In this document: piece by piece, positions 30,209-38,584 of the stretch | Numbering within the stretch: the stretch's first letter is position 1 | Layout of the letters: each line of letters starts with the position of its first letter | DNA from: Tardiphaga sp. vice304 | GTDB lineage: Bacteria; Pseudomonadota; Alphaproteobacteria; Rhizobiales; Xanthobacteraceae | Direction of reading: 5' to 3' | Assembly: GCF_007018905.1 (NCBI RefSeq) | Contig: NZ_CP041402.1 | Coordinates: 4,948,001-5,012,000, forward strand | Length of the DNA: 64,000 nt | Notes under the pieces: model-generated | The model's database searches: none | Seen by the model: only the letters and a program-made list of their open reading frames with translations | Told to the model about the DNA's origin: nothing | Translations under genes and position numbers: made by a program

Positions 30209-30382
30209 CGTGCGACGCAAAAATTAAGCGCGATCTGGGGAAAAAATGCCGATGCGGATTGCAATTCTTGCATAGCTCCACAGATATCCTAGAGTTTGAC
30301 GGACTTCGATCTGACACTTTCGACGCTGCCGCCCTGGCGCAAGCACGTCGTCCCCAGCCCTCCCTTCAGAAAGGGATAGACC

Positions 30383-31348
30383 ATGGCCGCCCCCATCCAC
30401 GCGAAAGTCGTCATCATCGGTTCCGGCCCCGCCGGCTACACGGCGGCGATCTATGCCGCCCGTGCGATGCTGGAGCCCGTCCTGATCCAGGGCATGCAAC
30501 CCGGCGGCCAGCTCACCATCACCACGGACGTGGAGAATTATCCGGGCTTTGCCGACGTGATCCAGGGCCCGTGGCTGATGGAGCAGATGGAAAAGCAGGC
30601 GGCGCATGTCGGGACGAAGCTTGTCACCGATCTCGTCACTGAGCTCGACACAAGGCAGCGCCCGTTCCGTATCGCTTGCGATTCGGGCGATGTCTATCTC
30701 GCCGAAACCGTGATTCTCGCCACCGGCGCGCAGGCGCGCTGGCTCGGCCTGCCTTCGGAAGAGAAATTTGCCGGCGGCGGCGTCTCCGCCTGCGCCACCT
30801 GTGACGGCTTCTTCTATCGCGGCAAGCAGGTCGTGGTGGTCGGCGGCGGCAACACGGCGGTCGAGGAAGCGCTGTTCCTGACCAATTTCGCGTCCAAGGT
30901 GACGGTCGTGCACCGCCGCGACCATTTCCGCGCCGAACGCATCCTGCAGGAACGGCTGTTCAAGCATCCCAAGATCGAGGTCATCTGGGACTCGGCGATC
31001 GATGAGATCTGCGGCACCGAAGGCCCGGCCAAGGTCACCCATGTCCGGCTGAAGAACGTCAAGACCGGCACAACGCAGGACGTGCCGGCCGACGGCGTGT
31101 TCATCGCCATCGGGCATGCGCCCGCAACCGAGCTGGTCAAGGATCAGATCAAGCTGCGGCCGTCCGGCTATATCGAGGTAGCACCGAACTCCACCGCAAC
31201 GTCGGTGCCCGGCGTGTTCGCCGCCGGCGACGTGGCGGATGAAACCTGGCGCCAGGCGGTCACCGCCGCCGGCATGGGCTGCATGGCAGCGCTCGAAGCC
31301 GAACGTTATCTGGCGGCCCACGCCCACGACCGCGCAGCGGCGGAGTAG
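30383..31348 (+). CDS. trxB: Thioredoxin reductase (NADPH)
   Basis: 321 residues. It transfers electrons from NADPH through FAD and a redox disulfide to thioredoxin in the cytoplasm. The FAD-binding GSGPAGYTAAIYAARA lies near residue 13. The active disulfide is Cys137-Ala-Thr-Cys140, the classic CATC motif. The NADPH-binding GGGNTAVEEALFL is near 155 and the second FAD motif GVFAAGDVADETWRQAVTAAG near 280. AGAAAGGG precedes the ATG. The LysR gene starts two bases after its stop codon, so the two are probably cotranscribed. Confidence 0.96.
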   Translation: MAAPIHAKVVIIGSGPAGYTAAIYAARAMLEPVLIQGMQPGGQLTITTDVENYPGFADVIQGPWLMEQMEKQAAHVGTKLVTDLVTELDTRQRPFRIACDSGDVYLAETVILATGAQARWLGLPSEEKFAGGGVSACATCDGFFYRGKQVVVVGGGNTAVEEALFLTNFASKVTVVHRRDHFRAERILQERLFKHPKIEVIWDSAIDEICGTEGPAKVTHVRLKNVKTGTTQDVPADGVFIAIGHAPATELVKDQIKLRPSGYIEVAPNSTATSVPGVFAAGDVADETWRQAVTAAGMGCMAALEAERYLAAHAHDRAAAE

Positions 31349-31350
31349 AC

Positions 31351-32274
31351 ATGGGACGCTCTCGTGATGGATTTAACGACATGGACTGGGACAAGCTGAA
31401 GGTGTTTCACGCGGCAGCGGAGGCGGGAAGCTTCACGCATGCCGGCGAGCAACTCGGCCTGTCGCAATCCGCGGTGTCGCGCCAGGTCAGCGCGCTCGAA
31501 CAGGAATTGTCTGTCTCGCTGTTTCACCGACATGCCCGCGGCCTGATCCTCACCGAACAGGGCGACCTTTTGTTCCGCACCGCGCATGACGTGTTCATGC
31601 AGCTGCAGGCGGCGCGCGCCAAACTGACCGACAGCCGCGAGCGGCCGAGCGGCGACCTCAAGGTCACCACCACCCCCGGCGTCGGCATCAACTGGCTGAT
31701 CCCCCGGCTCGGCGAATTCACCGCGCTGTATCCGGAAATCCGCATCTCGCTGATCGTCACCGACGAGGAGCTCGATCTGTCGATGCGCGAGGCCGACGTG
31801 GCCATCCGCACCCGCAAGCCGACCCAGCCAGACCTGATCCAGCGCAAGCTGTTCGCGATGGGTTTTCACGCCTATTGCGCGCCGGAATACGTCAAGCATT
31901 TCGGCACGCCGCGGACGCTGGACGAACTCGACGGCCACCGCATCATCACGCTGAGCGACGGCGGCGTGGCCCCGCATCTGCAGAACCGCAACTGGCTGGT
32001 CGAGGCCGGTCGCAACGGCTCCGGCCCGCGCGAATCCTACTTCAAGGTCAACAACATCCTGGGCCTGGTGCGCGCCTGCCAGCAGGGGCTCGGCATCGCC
32101 GCGTTGCCGGACTATCTGGTCGAGGAGAACAACCGGCTGGTGCAACTGTTCGGCGAATCCGATTCGATCCAGCTCGACACCTATTTCGTCTATCCCGAGG
32201 AATTGAAATCGGTCGCCCGCGTCCAGGTGTTCCGCGATTTCATCGTCAGCAAGGCGCAACGCTGGCCGGGCTGA
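31351..32274 (+). CDS. LysR family transcriptional regulator
   Basis: 307 residues from ATG 31351, which has GGCGGAG upstream (the internal ATG 31381, MDWDKLKVFH, is the alternative). The N-terminal helix-turn-helix AGSFTHAGEQLGLSQSAVSRQVSALEQEL is followed by a substrate-binding-protein-like effector domain. The C-terminal half resembles regulators close to trxB in other Bradyrhizobium-like genomes. LysR proteins often control a divergent gene, but here the partner is the upstream, codirectional trxB. Target and ligand are unknown. Confidence 0.9.
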   Translation: MGRSRDGFNDMDWDKLKVFHAAAEAGSFTHAGEQLGLSQSAVSRQVSALEQELSVSLFHRHARGLILTEQGDLLFRTAHDVFMQLQAARAKLTDSRERPSGDLKVTTTPGVGINWLIPRLGEFTALYPEIRISLIVTDEELDLSMREADVAIRTRKPTQPDLIQRKLFAMGFHAYCAPEYVKHFGTPRTLDELDGHRIITLSDGGVAPHLQNRNWLVEAGRNGSGPRESYFKVNNILGLVRACQQGLGIAALPDYLVEENNRLVQLFGESDSIQLDTYFVYPEELKSVARVQVFRDFIVSKAQRWPG

Positions 32275-32325
32275 TATTCCACCGCGGTAACCGCCTGCTG
32301 CATGACTGACATGCCGAGCGGGGCG

Positions 32326-32355
32326 TTGCCGGGCGCGCAGAACGGGGATCATATT
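32326..32355 (+). promoter_or_regulatory. Candidate promoter of small RNA
   Basis: TTGCCG (32326-32331) and CATATT (32350-32355) with an 18-bp spacer (17 if TCATAT is read). It lies outside any gene and just upstream of the terminator-ended segment described next. Confidence 0.4.
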
Positions 32356-32360
32356 TGGTG

Positions 32361-32498
32361 CAAGCTGAGGCGTCGCGCCGCGTTTATCCCCCTCCTCCAG
32401 TGGTGCGGAGCCTTGGTCATCCCTCTTGGAAGGTGATTGTGTCGGCCTCTCGAGGCCAATATCTCGGCCGGGCTCGTGTGAGCCCGGCTTTTTTTTTG
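32361..32498 (+). ncRNA. Candidate trans-acting small RNA, about 135 nt
   Basis: A stand-alone segment with its own promoter-like boxes and a strong terminator. It contains an exposed C-rich stretch CCCCCTCCTCC (32388-32398) able to pair with Shine-Dalgarno sequences, a hairpin around TCATCC-AGGTGA, a perfect hairpin GGCCT-CTCG-AGGCC, and the terminator stem. CCUCC-loop small RNAs are known in rhizobia, but membership of a named family is not established. No open frame of note. Confidence 0.5.
32467..32498 (+). terminator. Strong Rho-independent terminator
   Basis: GCCGGGCTC-GTGT-GAGCCCGGC, a perfect nine-base-pair stem, followed by ten T residues. It would end the candidate small RNA and also stop read-through from the LysR gene toward copA. 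Confidence 0.88.
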
Positions 32499-32509
32499 GC
32501 GTAGTGGTC

Positions 32510-32594
32510 GTAGCCCGGATGGAGCGTAGCGCAATCCGGGAACAGTGCGATCGTTCAGCCGATCGCGGATTTCGCTTCGCGCCATCCGGGCTAC
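32510..32594. repeat. Palindromic repeat family B (GTAGCCCGGATG type), copy 3
   Basis: GTAGCCCGGATGGAGCG and CGCCATCCGGGCTAC are inverted ends around inner CGATCG and GCGGATTTCGC parts. The right end overlaps the copA stop codon: the TAG at 32593-32591 on the minus strand is part of the repeat. Confidence 0.88.
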
Positions 32595-34939
32595 AATTTG
32601 ACCTTCGCCAGCCGCAGCGCGTTGCCGATCACGCTGACCGACGACAGCGCCATCGCCGCGGCGCCGACCATCGGCGACAGCAGCAGCCCGAACACCGGAT
32701 ACAGCACACCGGCCGCGATCGGCACGCCGGCGGCGTTGTAGACGAAGGCGAAGGTGAGATTCTGCCGGATGTTGCTCATCGTGGCTTTCGACAATTTCCG
32801 CGCACGGACTAGACCCATCAGGTCGCCGGTGAGCAAAGTGATGCCCGCGCTCTCGATCGCGACGTCGGTGCCGGTGCCCATCGCGATGCCGACATCGGCG
32901 GCCGCCAGCGCCGGTGCGTCGTTGACGCCGTCGCCGACCATCGCGACGCGGCGGCCCGAAGCGCGCAGTCGCTCCACCACCTCGCTCTTGCGGTCCGGCA
33001 ACACGCCGGCCTCGACCTCGTCTATCCCCAGCGTCTTCGCCACCGCCAGCGCGGTGGTGCGGTTGTCGCCGGTAAGCATCACGATCCGCAGACCATCCTT
33101 GCGCAGCTCTTGCAGGGCGGCCTGGGCCGACGGCTTGACCGGATCGGCAATCGCGATCACGCCCGCTGCGCGGCCATCGACGGCGATATAGATCGCGGTG
33201 GCGCCGTTGGCGCGCGCGGCTTCGGCGATGCCGTTCAGGTCCGACGTATCCACGTTCAGCTCCGCCATCAGCATCGCATTGCCGAGCGCCACCTGTTTGC
33301 CGTCGATGCGGCCCGATACGCCCTTGCCGGAAGGCGCGGCAAAATCACGGACCTCGCCTGGCGCCATGCCGCGTTCATGCGCGGCCTGGACGATCGCCTG
33401 CGCCAGCGGATGTTCGCTGGCCCGTTCGATGGAAGCGGCCCATCGCAACACCTCGTCTTCCGCAACGCCTTCGGCGGCGGTGATGGCAACGACTTTCGGC
33501 CGGCCCTCGGTAAGCGTGCCGGTCTTGTCGATCACCACGGTATCGATGGTTTCCAGCCGCTCAAGCGCCTGGGCATCGCGCACCAGAATGCCGGCCTGAG
33601 CGCCGCGGCCGATGCCGACCATGATCGACATCGGCGTCGCCAGCCCGAGCGCGCATGGGCAGGCAATGATCAGCACCGTGACGGCGGCAACCAGCGCATA
33701 GGTCAGGCGCGGCTCCGGCCCGAACATCGCCCAGGCCGCAAACGCCAGCACCGCAGCCGCGATCACCAACGGCACAAACCAGCCAGCGACCTTGTCGGCA
33801 AGGCGCTGGATAGGTGCGCGCGAGCGCTGCGCCTTGGCGACCATCTCGACGATACGTGACAGCATGGTATCGCGGCCGACCTTGTCGGCGCGCAATACGA
33901 GCCCCCCGCTCTGGTTCACCGTGCCGCCGATGACGCGCGCGCCTTCGGCCTTGGTCACCGGCATCGACTCGCCGGTCACCATCGATTCATCGACCGCGGA
34001 ACGGCCTTCGGTAACGAGGCCGTCGACCGGGATTTTCTCGCCGGGGCGGACGCGCAAGAGGTCGCCGACCGCGATGAGGTCGAGCGATATGTCTTCGTCG
34101 CCATCGGCGCCGATCCGTCGCGCGGTCTTCGGCGCAAGGCCGAGCAACGCCCGGATCGCGCCCGAGGTCTGGTTGCGGGCGCGCAATTCCAGCACCTGGC
34201 CGAGCAGCACCAGCACGATGATGACCGCAGCCGCTTCGAAATACACCGCGACCGCGCCATGATGATCGCGGAACGCCGGCGGGAAAAGCTGCGGCGCCAG
34301 CGTAGCAATCACGCTGTAGATCCAGGCTACGCCGGTGCCCATCGCGATCAGCGTGAACATGTTGAGGTGGCGCGTGACCACGGAGCGCCAGCCGCGCACG
34401 AAGAACGGGGCGCCGGCCCACAGCACCACCGGCGTCGCCAGCACGAAGGAAATCCAGTTCGAAGTGGCCGGCGCGACCAGGGTCATCAGGCCGAGATGCG
34501 CGCCCATCTCCAGCACGAACACCGGCAGCGTGAGCGCCAGCGCGATCTTGAAACGCCGGCTCATATCGACCAGTTCGGGATCCGGCGCATCCTCGAGGGA
34601 GACCTGTTCGGGCTCCAGCGCCATCCCGCAGATCGGACAGGTACCCGGGCCGACCTGCCGGACCTCCGGATCCATCGGACAGATGTAGATCGTGCCGGCG
34701 GGCGCCGCAGGCGCCGGCTGTTTCGGTTTCAAAAAGGATTCCGGATCGGCGGCAAAGCGCTCGCGGCAGCGGCCGCCGCAGAACAGGTACTCCACATCCT
34801 TGTAGCTGAAGCGATGCTTGGCCGTGGCGCGTTCGACCTTCATGCCGCACACCGGATCGGTCTCGCGCATATCGACGGCGGCTGGCGTCTCGTTCGGCGC
34901 GCAACAGCACGCGCCATGCTTGTGAACAATCTCTGCCAT
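32591..34939 (-). CDS. copA: Copper-transporting P1B-type ATPase with YHS and metal-binding domains
   Basis: 782 residues. A His/Cys-rich start (HKHGACCC) is followed by a YHS domain ([19 protein letters not shown], about 27-70) and a heavy-metal-binding domain with YICPMDPEV ... [10 protein letters not shown] (about 86-118). These replace the usual CXXC ferredoxin-like domain. Eight membrane helices follow. The ion-channel motif is Cys427-Pro-Cys429, the phosphorylated aspartate is Asp471 (DKTGT), and the hinge [10 protein letters not shown] and HP motif (SEHPLA) are intact. It should pump Cu(I) out of the cytoplasm. It is divergent from csoR with a palindromic operator between. The stop codon lies in a repeat. 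Confidence 0.94.
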   Translation of the reverse strand: MAEIVHKHGACCCAPNETPAAVDMRETDPVCGMKVERATAKHRFSYKDVEYLFCGGRCRERFAADPESFLKPKQPAPAAPAGTIYICPMDPEVRQVGPGTCPICGMALEPEQVSLEDAPDPELVDMSRRFKIALALTLPVFVLEMGAHLGLMTLVAPATSNWISFVLATPVVLWAGAPFFVRGWRSVVTRHLNMFTLIAMGTGVAWIYSVIATLAPQLFPPAFRDHHGAVAVYFEAAAVIIVLVLLGQVLELRARNQTSGAIRALLGLAPKTARRIGADGDEDISLDLIAVGDLLRVRPGEKIPVDGLVTEGRSAVDESMVTGESMPVTKAEGARVIGGTVNQSGGLVLRADKVGRDTMLSRIVEMVAKAQRSRAPIQRLADKVAGWFVPLVIAAAVLAFAAWAMFGPEPRLTYALVAAVTVLIIACPCALGLATPMSIMVGIGRGAQAGILVRDAQALERLETIDTVVIDKTGTLTEGRPKVVAITAAEGVAEDEVLRWAASIERASEHPLAQAIVQAAHERGMAPGEVRDFAAPSGKGVSGRIDGKQVALGNAMLMAELNVDTSDLNGIAEAARANGATAIYIAVDGRAAGVIAIADPVKPSAQAALQELRKDGLRIVMLTGDNRTTALAVAKTLGIDEVEAGVLPDRKSEVVERLRASGRRVAMVGDGVNDAPALAAADVGIAMGTGTDVAIESAGITLLTGDLMGLVRARKLSKATMSNIRQNLTFAFVYNAAGVPIAAGVLYPVFGLLLSPMVGAAAMALSSVSVIGNALRLAKVKL

Positions 34940-34962
34940 TGGACCCTCGTCGCTTGAAGCGG

Positions 34963-34979
34963 ATACCCTGAGGGGGTAT
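34963..34979. promoter_or_regulatory. Candidate CsoR operator
   Basis: ATACCC-N5-GGGTAT, a perfect inverted repeat with a G/C core, in the 49-bp gap between the divergent copA and csoR genes. It matches the known form of CsoR binding sites, so copper would lift repression of both genes. Confidence 0.7.
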
Positions 34980-34988
34980 ATTAGGCCC

Positions 34989-35264
34989 ATGAGCAGCGAG
35001 ATCAAGACATCATGTTTGAAACGCCTCAAACGAATCGAAGGCCAGGTGCGGGGCATCGCCGGCATGGTCGAAACCGACCGCTATTGCATCGACGTCGTGA
35101 CACAGATTGCGGCGGCGCGCGCGGCATTGCGGCGGGTAGAGGAGGAGATCCTGCGTGACCATGTCGCGCACTGCGTCGAGCACGCGATCTCATCCGGCAA
35201 CAAGGCCGACCAGCGGCGCAAGATTGCTGAACTGATGGACGTGGTCAGCCGCGCCGACCGCTGA
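34989..35264 (+). CDS. csoR: Copper-sensing repressor CsoR
   Basis: 91 residues, all-helical, with no helix-turn-helix. The family pattern [19 protein letters not shown] is at the N-terminus. The Cu(I) ligands are Cys33, His58 and Cys62, the C-H-C set of true CsoR proteins rather than the H-C-H-H set of nickel/cobalt RcnR or the C-H-x variants of persulfide sensors. It is divergent from copA, which it should repress without copper. Its stop codon begins a 20-bp tandem repeat, and a large hairpin follows. Confidence 0.92.
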   Translation: MSSEIKTSCLKRLKRIEGQVRGIAGMVETDRYCIDVVTQIAAARAALRRVEEEILRDHVAHCVEHAISSGNKADQRRKIAELMDVVSRADR

Positions 35265-35317
35265 AGCGCACATGACATCGCTGAAGCGCACATGACATCG
35301 CTGAAGCGCACATGACA
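35261..35317. repeat. 20-bp tandem repeat, three copies
   Basis: The unit CTGAAGCGCACATGACATCG is present at 35261-35280 and 35281-35300 without change, and again for 17 bases from 35301. The first copy contains the csoR stop codon. The array runs directly into the hairpin at 35314. Confidence 0.92.
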
Positions 35318-35351
35318 AAGACGCGCGTACCGGTGTACGCGCGTCTTTGTC
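35314..35351. terminator. Perfect 17-bp hairpin between convergent genes
   Basis: GACAAAGACGCGCGTAC-CGGT-GTACGCGCGTCTTTGTC. Its stem is unusually long and perfect. There is no long T run, but position between the csoR and parA ends favours a two-way transcription stop. Confidence 0.65.
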
Positions 35352-35367
35352 AGCGGCTTGGTGGATG

Positions 35368-36048
35368 TTACGCGGCCTGCTTGTGCATCGTGCCGGTGGC
35401 CGACATGGTGCCGCGGATAGCCTTGATCGAGCGTTCGATGGCGGCCCAGAGCTTGGCGATCTCGCCGGCGGCGCGGCCATCGGCGGCATATTCGCGGGCG
35501 CCTTCGCCTTCGGCCAAAGCCAGCAGCAGATCCGCGCGGTTGGTGATCTGGCCCGACCACACCGGGGCCTTGAACTTGCTCAGCGCCTCGCGTGCGACGG
35601 TGACGATGCGGCTCTCGACCTCATCGCGACGCGCCGGGGCCCCGTTGATCACGACCGCATAGGGCTTGCGCGAGGTGCGGCAGCTCTGGATCGTGTCCTG
35701 CACCGCATCGACGTCGAACACGCCAGGACGAGCCGGGATGATGACCATTGTCGCATGCTTGATCGCGTCATCGACCACGGCCGCGTTGGTCGGCGGCGTA
35801 TCGATGAACACCCACTCCACGCCCTCCTTCTTTGCTGCATTGATCAGCTCGGCAACCGAACGGGTCGCCGTCTTGATCATCGGTTCATTGGTGCCGCGCA
35901 GCTTGTGCCACAGCGTCAGCGACGCCTGCGGATCGGCATCGATCAACAGACATTTCTTGGACGACTTTTGAATTTGAGCAGCAAGATGCGCCGCCAGTGT
36001 GCTCTTGCCTGAGCCACCTTTACGCGACGCAAAAACAATTACGTTCAT
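35368..36048 (-). CDS. ParA-family ATPase (orphan)
   Basis: 226 residues from ATG 36048, preceded by GAGGCGGATC. The deviant Walker A KGGSGKST starts at residue 10, the switch I/Walker A' region is LLIDADPQASL, and Walker B is VFIDTPP. These are the marks of ParA/MinD-type ATPases that position DNA, protein clusters or granules in the cell. No parB, no origin-type repeats and no chemotaxis operon are next to it, so chromosome partitioning is unlikely. It is the short type without a helix-turn-helix. Cargo unknown; phasin genes lie 1.3-2 kb away. Confidence 0.88.
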   Translation of the reverse strand: MNVIVFASRKGGSGKSTLAAHLAAQIQKSSKKCLLIDADPQASLTLWHKLRGTNEPMIKTATRSVAELINAAKKEGVEWVFIDTPPTNAAVVDDAIKHATMVIIPARPGVFDVDAVQDTIQSCRTSRKPYAVVINGAPARRDEVESRIVTVAREALSKFKAPVWSGQITNRADLLLALAEGEGAREYAADGRAAGEIAKLWAAIERSIKAIRGTMSATGTMHKQAA

Positions 36049-36239
36049 ATGATCCGCCTCCAGATTGACCCCAGAACACGAAAATGAATCAAGCCACTGA
36101 TTCGTCAAAGCAGAATTTGCAAGCCGTTCAAGGGTATGAGAGCGATTTATGAGTAAGCGGGTTTTTGAGTCACAAGCTGCACCGCAGCACTGTCCAAACA
36201 GCGGATCGTGGTACGCGTTGCGACATATTCAGCGCATTG

Positions 36240-36599
36240 TTATTTCGTCACGCGGTCGATGTTCCTGACGCGTTCTTTTTCGAGCTGCTTCTTGCGCTGA
36301 CGTTCCGTCCATTTGCGCTCAGCCCATCCCAACGATCGTGCGACGGGTTTTTCCAGAACGGGCACGTCTTGCGCGATCAGGAGCATGCCCAGCGGAAGCA
36401 TCCACAGGCCGAGTACCGGCAAAATGCTGAAGACACCACCGACCATGAGCAGCAGCGAAAGCGGAATCCGTACCAGTTTCGACGACGGCCGCCGTAGCCA
36501 ATTGACATATCTTGCAGGTCCGGCCGGCAACCGCTGCTCAAGCCACGTAAAATGCCGATCGATCTCGGCCTTATGATCGGCGTTGACTTCGATGCTCAC
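36240..36599 (-). CDS. Small membrane protein, function unknown
   Basis: 119 residues. Two hydrophobic helices at about residues 46-62 and 65-77 (IPLSLLLMVGGVFSILPVLGLWMLPLGMLLIA) are flanked by charged segments. The C-terminal tail is strongly basic and coiled (ERKWTERQRKKQLEKERVR). Similar short proteins are annotated as hypothetical in Rhizobiales. A proper start (MSIEVNADHK) follows AAGGAGAG. No family name is offered. Confidence 0.75.
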   Translation of the reverse strand: MSIEVNADHKAEIDRHFTWLEQRLPAGPARYVNWLRRPSSKLVRIPLSLLLMVGGVFSILPVLGLWMLPLGMLLIAQDVPVLEKPVARSLGWAERKWTERQRKKQLEKERVRNIDRVTK

Positions 36600-36650
36600 G
36601 AACTCTCCTTGCCGCCAACGAGGTGCGGGTCCAACTCAACAATTCGCGTT

Positions 36651-36881
36651 TCAGGACTCGTTGACGCCGACACCGCGTTCGTCGAGTAGCTGCTGGCCTT
36701 TCGGCGTCACGGCAAATTTGGTGGCTTCGGTCGTTTTCGCAGCGCTCGACTGTTCGACCAGTCCATCGGCAATCAGTTGATCAAGCACCTGTTGCTTGTC
36801 ATCATTAAGATCAAGGCCTGACGCCCGCGCGATATCGCACATCACTGCAATGCCACTGTCGCTGATGGTCACGTTGTTCAT
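36651..36881 (-). CDS. Small winged-helix-like protein, function unknown
   Basis: 76 residues. AGGAGG lies ideally before ATG 36881. The helix pattern GLDLNDDKQQVLDQLIADGLVEQS ... KFAVTPKGQQLLDERG reads like the second half of a winged helix-turn-helix (a DNA-binding helix followed by a beta wing), such as in small PadR/MarR-like proteins. No ligand domain. Could be a minor regulator. It is near the orphan parA and on the same strand, but 52 bp separates it from the next gene. Confidence 0.7.
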   Translation of the reverse strand: MNNVTISDSGIAVMCDIARASGLDLNDDKQQVLDQLIADGLVEQSSAAKTTEATKFAVTPKGQQLLDERGVGVNES

Positions 36882-37077
36882 GCTGGCCTCCTGCCGATTT
36901 AAAAAGGCAACGAAGCTTTGACATGCTGGTTCCCACGTGACGGAGGCAGCATCAGTGGACAACTGACCTGACGGCAGCACATGCTTGCCCGGGGCGGACA
37001 TGCGTGGGGGCAACCATGCGTGGGGAGATTGTGAGCGTTTATCAAGGCAGCCTCGGCCACGCGTGCGGGCGAGCGCA

Positions 37078-37154
37078 TGGTACAGTTGGCTGGTCTCGAA
37101 CCAGCGACCTCCTGCTCCACAAACAGGCGCTCTAACCAACTGAGCTACAACTGC
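37078..37154 (-). tRNA. tRNA-His (GTG) lacking G-1:C73
   Basis: A 77-nt cloverleaf with encoded CCA: acceptor GCAGTTG/CAACTGT (first pair G-U), D arm AGCTCAGTTGGTTAGAGC, anticodon loop TTGTGGA giving GTG, and T arm GCTGG-TTCGAGA-CCAGC. The discriminator is A and no G precedes position 1, the pattern known in a clade of Alphaproteobacteria that changed histidine identity rules. Confidence 0.95.
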
Positions 37155-37297
37155 ATCCTGACGGCCCCGAAACAGGGGTCGCGAACAGGCGGGAAACTAG
37201 GTGCAACGCAGCGCTTTGGCAAGGCCGCCAAGCGGCTGAAATCGATGAATCTTGCCTCGAATCCGGCGGAGCGTCGGCGGATCGGGTCGATGCCAGC

Positions 37298-37325
37298 AAA
37301 AAGCCCGGGCTGACGCCCGGGCTTT
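37298..37325 (-). terminator. Terminator downstream of first phasin gene
   Basis: On the minus strand GCCCGGGC-GTCA-GCCCGGGC is followed by TTTTT. It is 25 bp past the phasin stop codon and would also stop read-through in the other direction only weakly. Confidence 0.82.
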
Positions 37326-37349
37326 CCGCATTCGGTGCGTTCAAACCGA

Positions 37350-37784
37350 TCAGGCTGCGGGCTGGAACAGCTTGGAGGCGCCGGTTTTGATCGGCTCGGC
37401 AGTTTCCGAGACAATCTTCTGGGTCAGTTCGGCGAGTTCCCTGGTCTGGCCAGTAAAGGCTTCGACCTGCTTGCGGTTAAACGACATCCAGAGTTCCAGC
37501 GCCGCCGACGGCGACTTCACGCCGATCAGATCCTGCGCGAAATCCAACCCCGAATTGGTGTTGGTCTTGACGATTTCAAGCATTTTCGCCGACAAATCGG
37601 TCACGCCGCGGGCGGCCGTGGTCACCACAGCCTGGACGGTACCATTATGGGTTTCAGCGGCGTCCTTGAACTTGGCGTAACCTTCGCGGACCTGCGAAAC
37701 GCCCTTCTCGGCCAATTCGCGAACCTGCTCGGGCACTTGAAACGGAATGACGGAAGATGAGAACGGATCGATGGAGTCGGCCAT
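37350..37784 (-). CDS. Phasin family protein
   Basis: 144 residues, almost wholly amphipathic helix, ending with a low-complexity TGASKLFQPAA tail. Residues 30-125 match the Phasin_2 pattern (EKGVSQVREGYAKFKDAAETHN ... LDFAQDLIGVKSPSAALELW). Phasins coat polyhydroxyalkanoate granules and limit their fusion. ATG 37784 has AAGGA at a good distance; ATG 37793 overlaps that site. A terminator follows it, and TGCA-rich palindromes lie upstream. A second phasin gene follows the same direction 296 bp upstream. Confidence 0.88.
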   Translation of the reverse strand: MADSIDPFSSSVIPFQVPEQVRELAEKGVSQVREGYAKFKDAAETHNGTVQAVVTTAARGVTDLSAKMLEIVKTNTNSGLDFAQDLIGVKSPSAALELWMSFNRKQVEAFTGQTRELAELTQKIVSETAEPIKTGASKLFQPAA

Positions 37785-37924
37785 GACGTGCATCCTTCGC
37801 TGCAATAAATGAAAACGAGACCGGTCAACTGCCGCTAAAGACGCCAATGTCCCCAGGACAGCCGGAACGAAACGCCGTCAAAACCGGCGTTAAGCATCGT
37901 AAACAGAATATCATATCGGATTTG

Positions 37925-37953
37925 TGCATTGCAACGAAATATTGCATGGCAAT
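37925..37953. promoter_or_regulatory. TGCA-rich palindromes upstream of first phasin gene
   Basis: TGCATTGCA (37925-37933) and ATTGC-ATG-GCAAT (37941-37953) within an AT-rich upstream region. Repressors of phasin genes (PhaR) in related bacteria bind TGC-type palindromes, so this is a candidate operator. Confidence 0.45.
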
Positions 37954-38079
37954 ATAGCATAACTGGTCGGCCAAGATTCACGTCTCGGCCGACCATCTGA
38001 GAATTCACAACTCTTGATAGGTTCTTGATAGGTTTTCTGCCGAAAGATCGAGCAGTTTGGTCACCGTTGCCAAATTTGG

Positions 38080-38454
38080 TCAGGTCTTCGGCTTGGCGGC
38101 ATCCATCGCGGCCCGGCTGACGATCTGGCCCATCTCACTGGCCTGCTCGGCGAGAGATTTCATCTGCCCCTGCACATATTCGCTGTGCAATCGCATCACC
38201 TCGCCGAGGTCCTTGGCGTGCAGCAATTGCTGGGCGTAGTCCAGCGACGCGGCGACGTTCTTCTCGGCGAAGGTAATGGCCTTGCTGCTGATGTCCTTGG
38301 CGCCTTCACGTACGGTGGCGCCGCGGTCCTCGATGGTGGCGGCCGTATCGTGTGCTCCGGCCATGAACTTCTCGAATGATGCACGCGCCTGGTTGAAACT
38401 GGCCTCGGCCATGGTCCGCATTTCCTTGGGAATTTCGAACTTGTCGCCGCTCAT
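38080..38454 (-). CDS. Phasin family protein
   Basis: 124 residues from ATG 38454 with GAGGAG upstream. The helical core MRTMAEASFNQARASFEKFMAGA ... NVAASLDYAQQLLHAKDLGEVMRLHSEYVQGQMKSL is the canonical phasin (TIGR-type, PhaP) segment, in which LDYAQ-LL-AKDL-E is diagnostic. It would bind the surface of polyhydroxybutyrate granules. It has TTGCA motifs upstream like its neighbour. The two phasins differ enough that they are distinct subtypes rather than a recent duplication. Confidence 0.92.
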   Translation of the reverse strand: MSGDKFEIPKEMRTMAEASFNQARASFEKFMAGAHDTAATIEDRGATVREGAKDISSKAITFAEKNVAASLDYAQQLLHAKDLGEVMRLHSEYVQGQMKSLAEQASEMGQIVSRAAMDAAKPKT

Positions 38455-38584
38455 GTCCCACTCCTCTGTACGTTGACGGAGCCATCCGCTGCTCCGTTTG
38501 GGCTGTTTCCCGTGATCTCTGCCTTCTTGCGAGCCAGACGTCGATGTTGAGGCGGCGTGCTGTCCCGCGCTCCATCGTGAACCA

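Noticed and set aside
34989..35264. csoR-like gene as nickel/cobalt RcnR
   Set aside because: Ligands are Cys33-His58-Cys62, the CsoR set, and copA is the divergent partner.
35368..36048. ParA gene as part of a chromosome or plasmid partition system
   Set aside because: No parB, no parS-like sites and no replication gene nearby.
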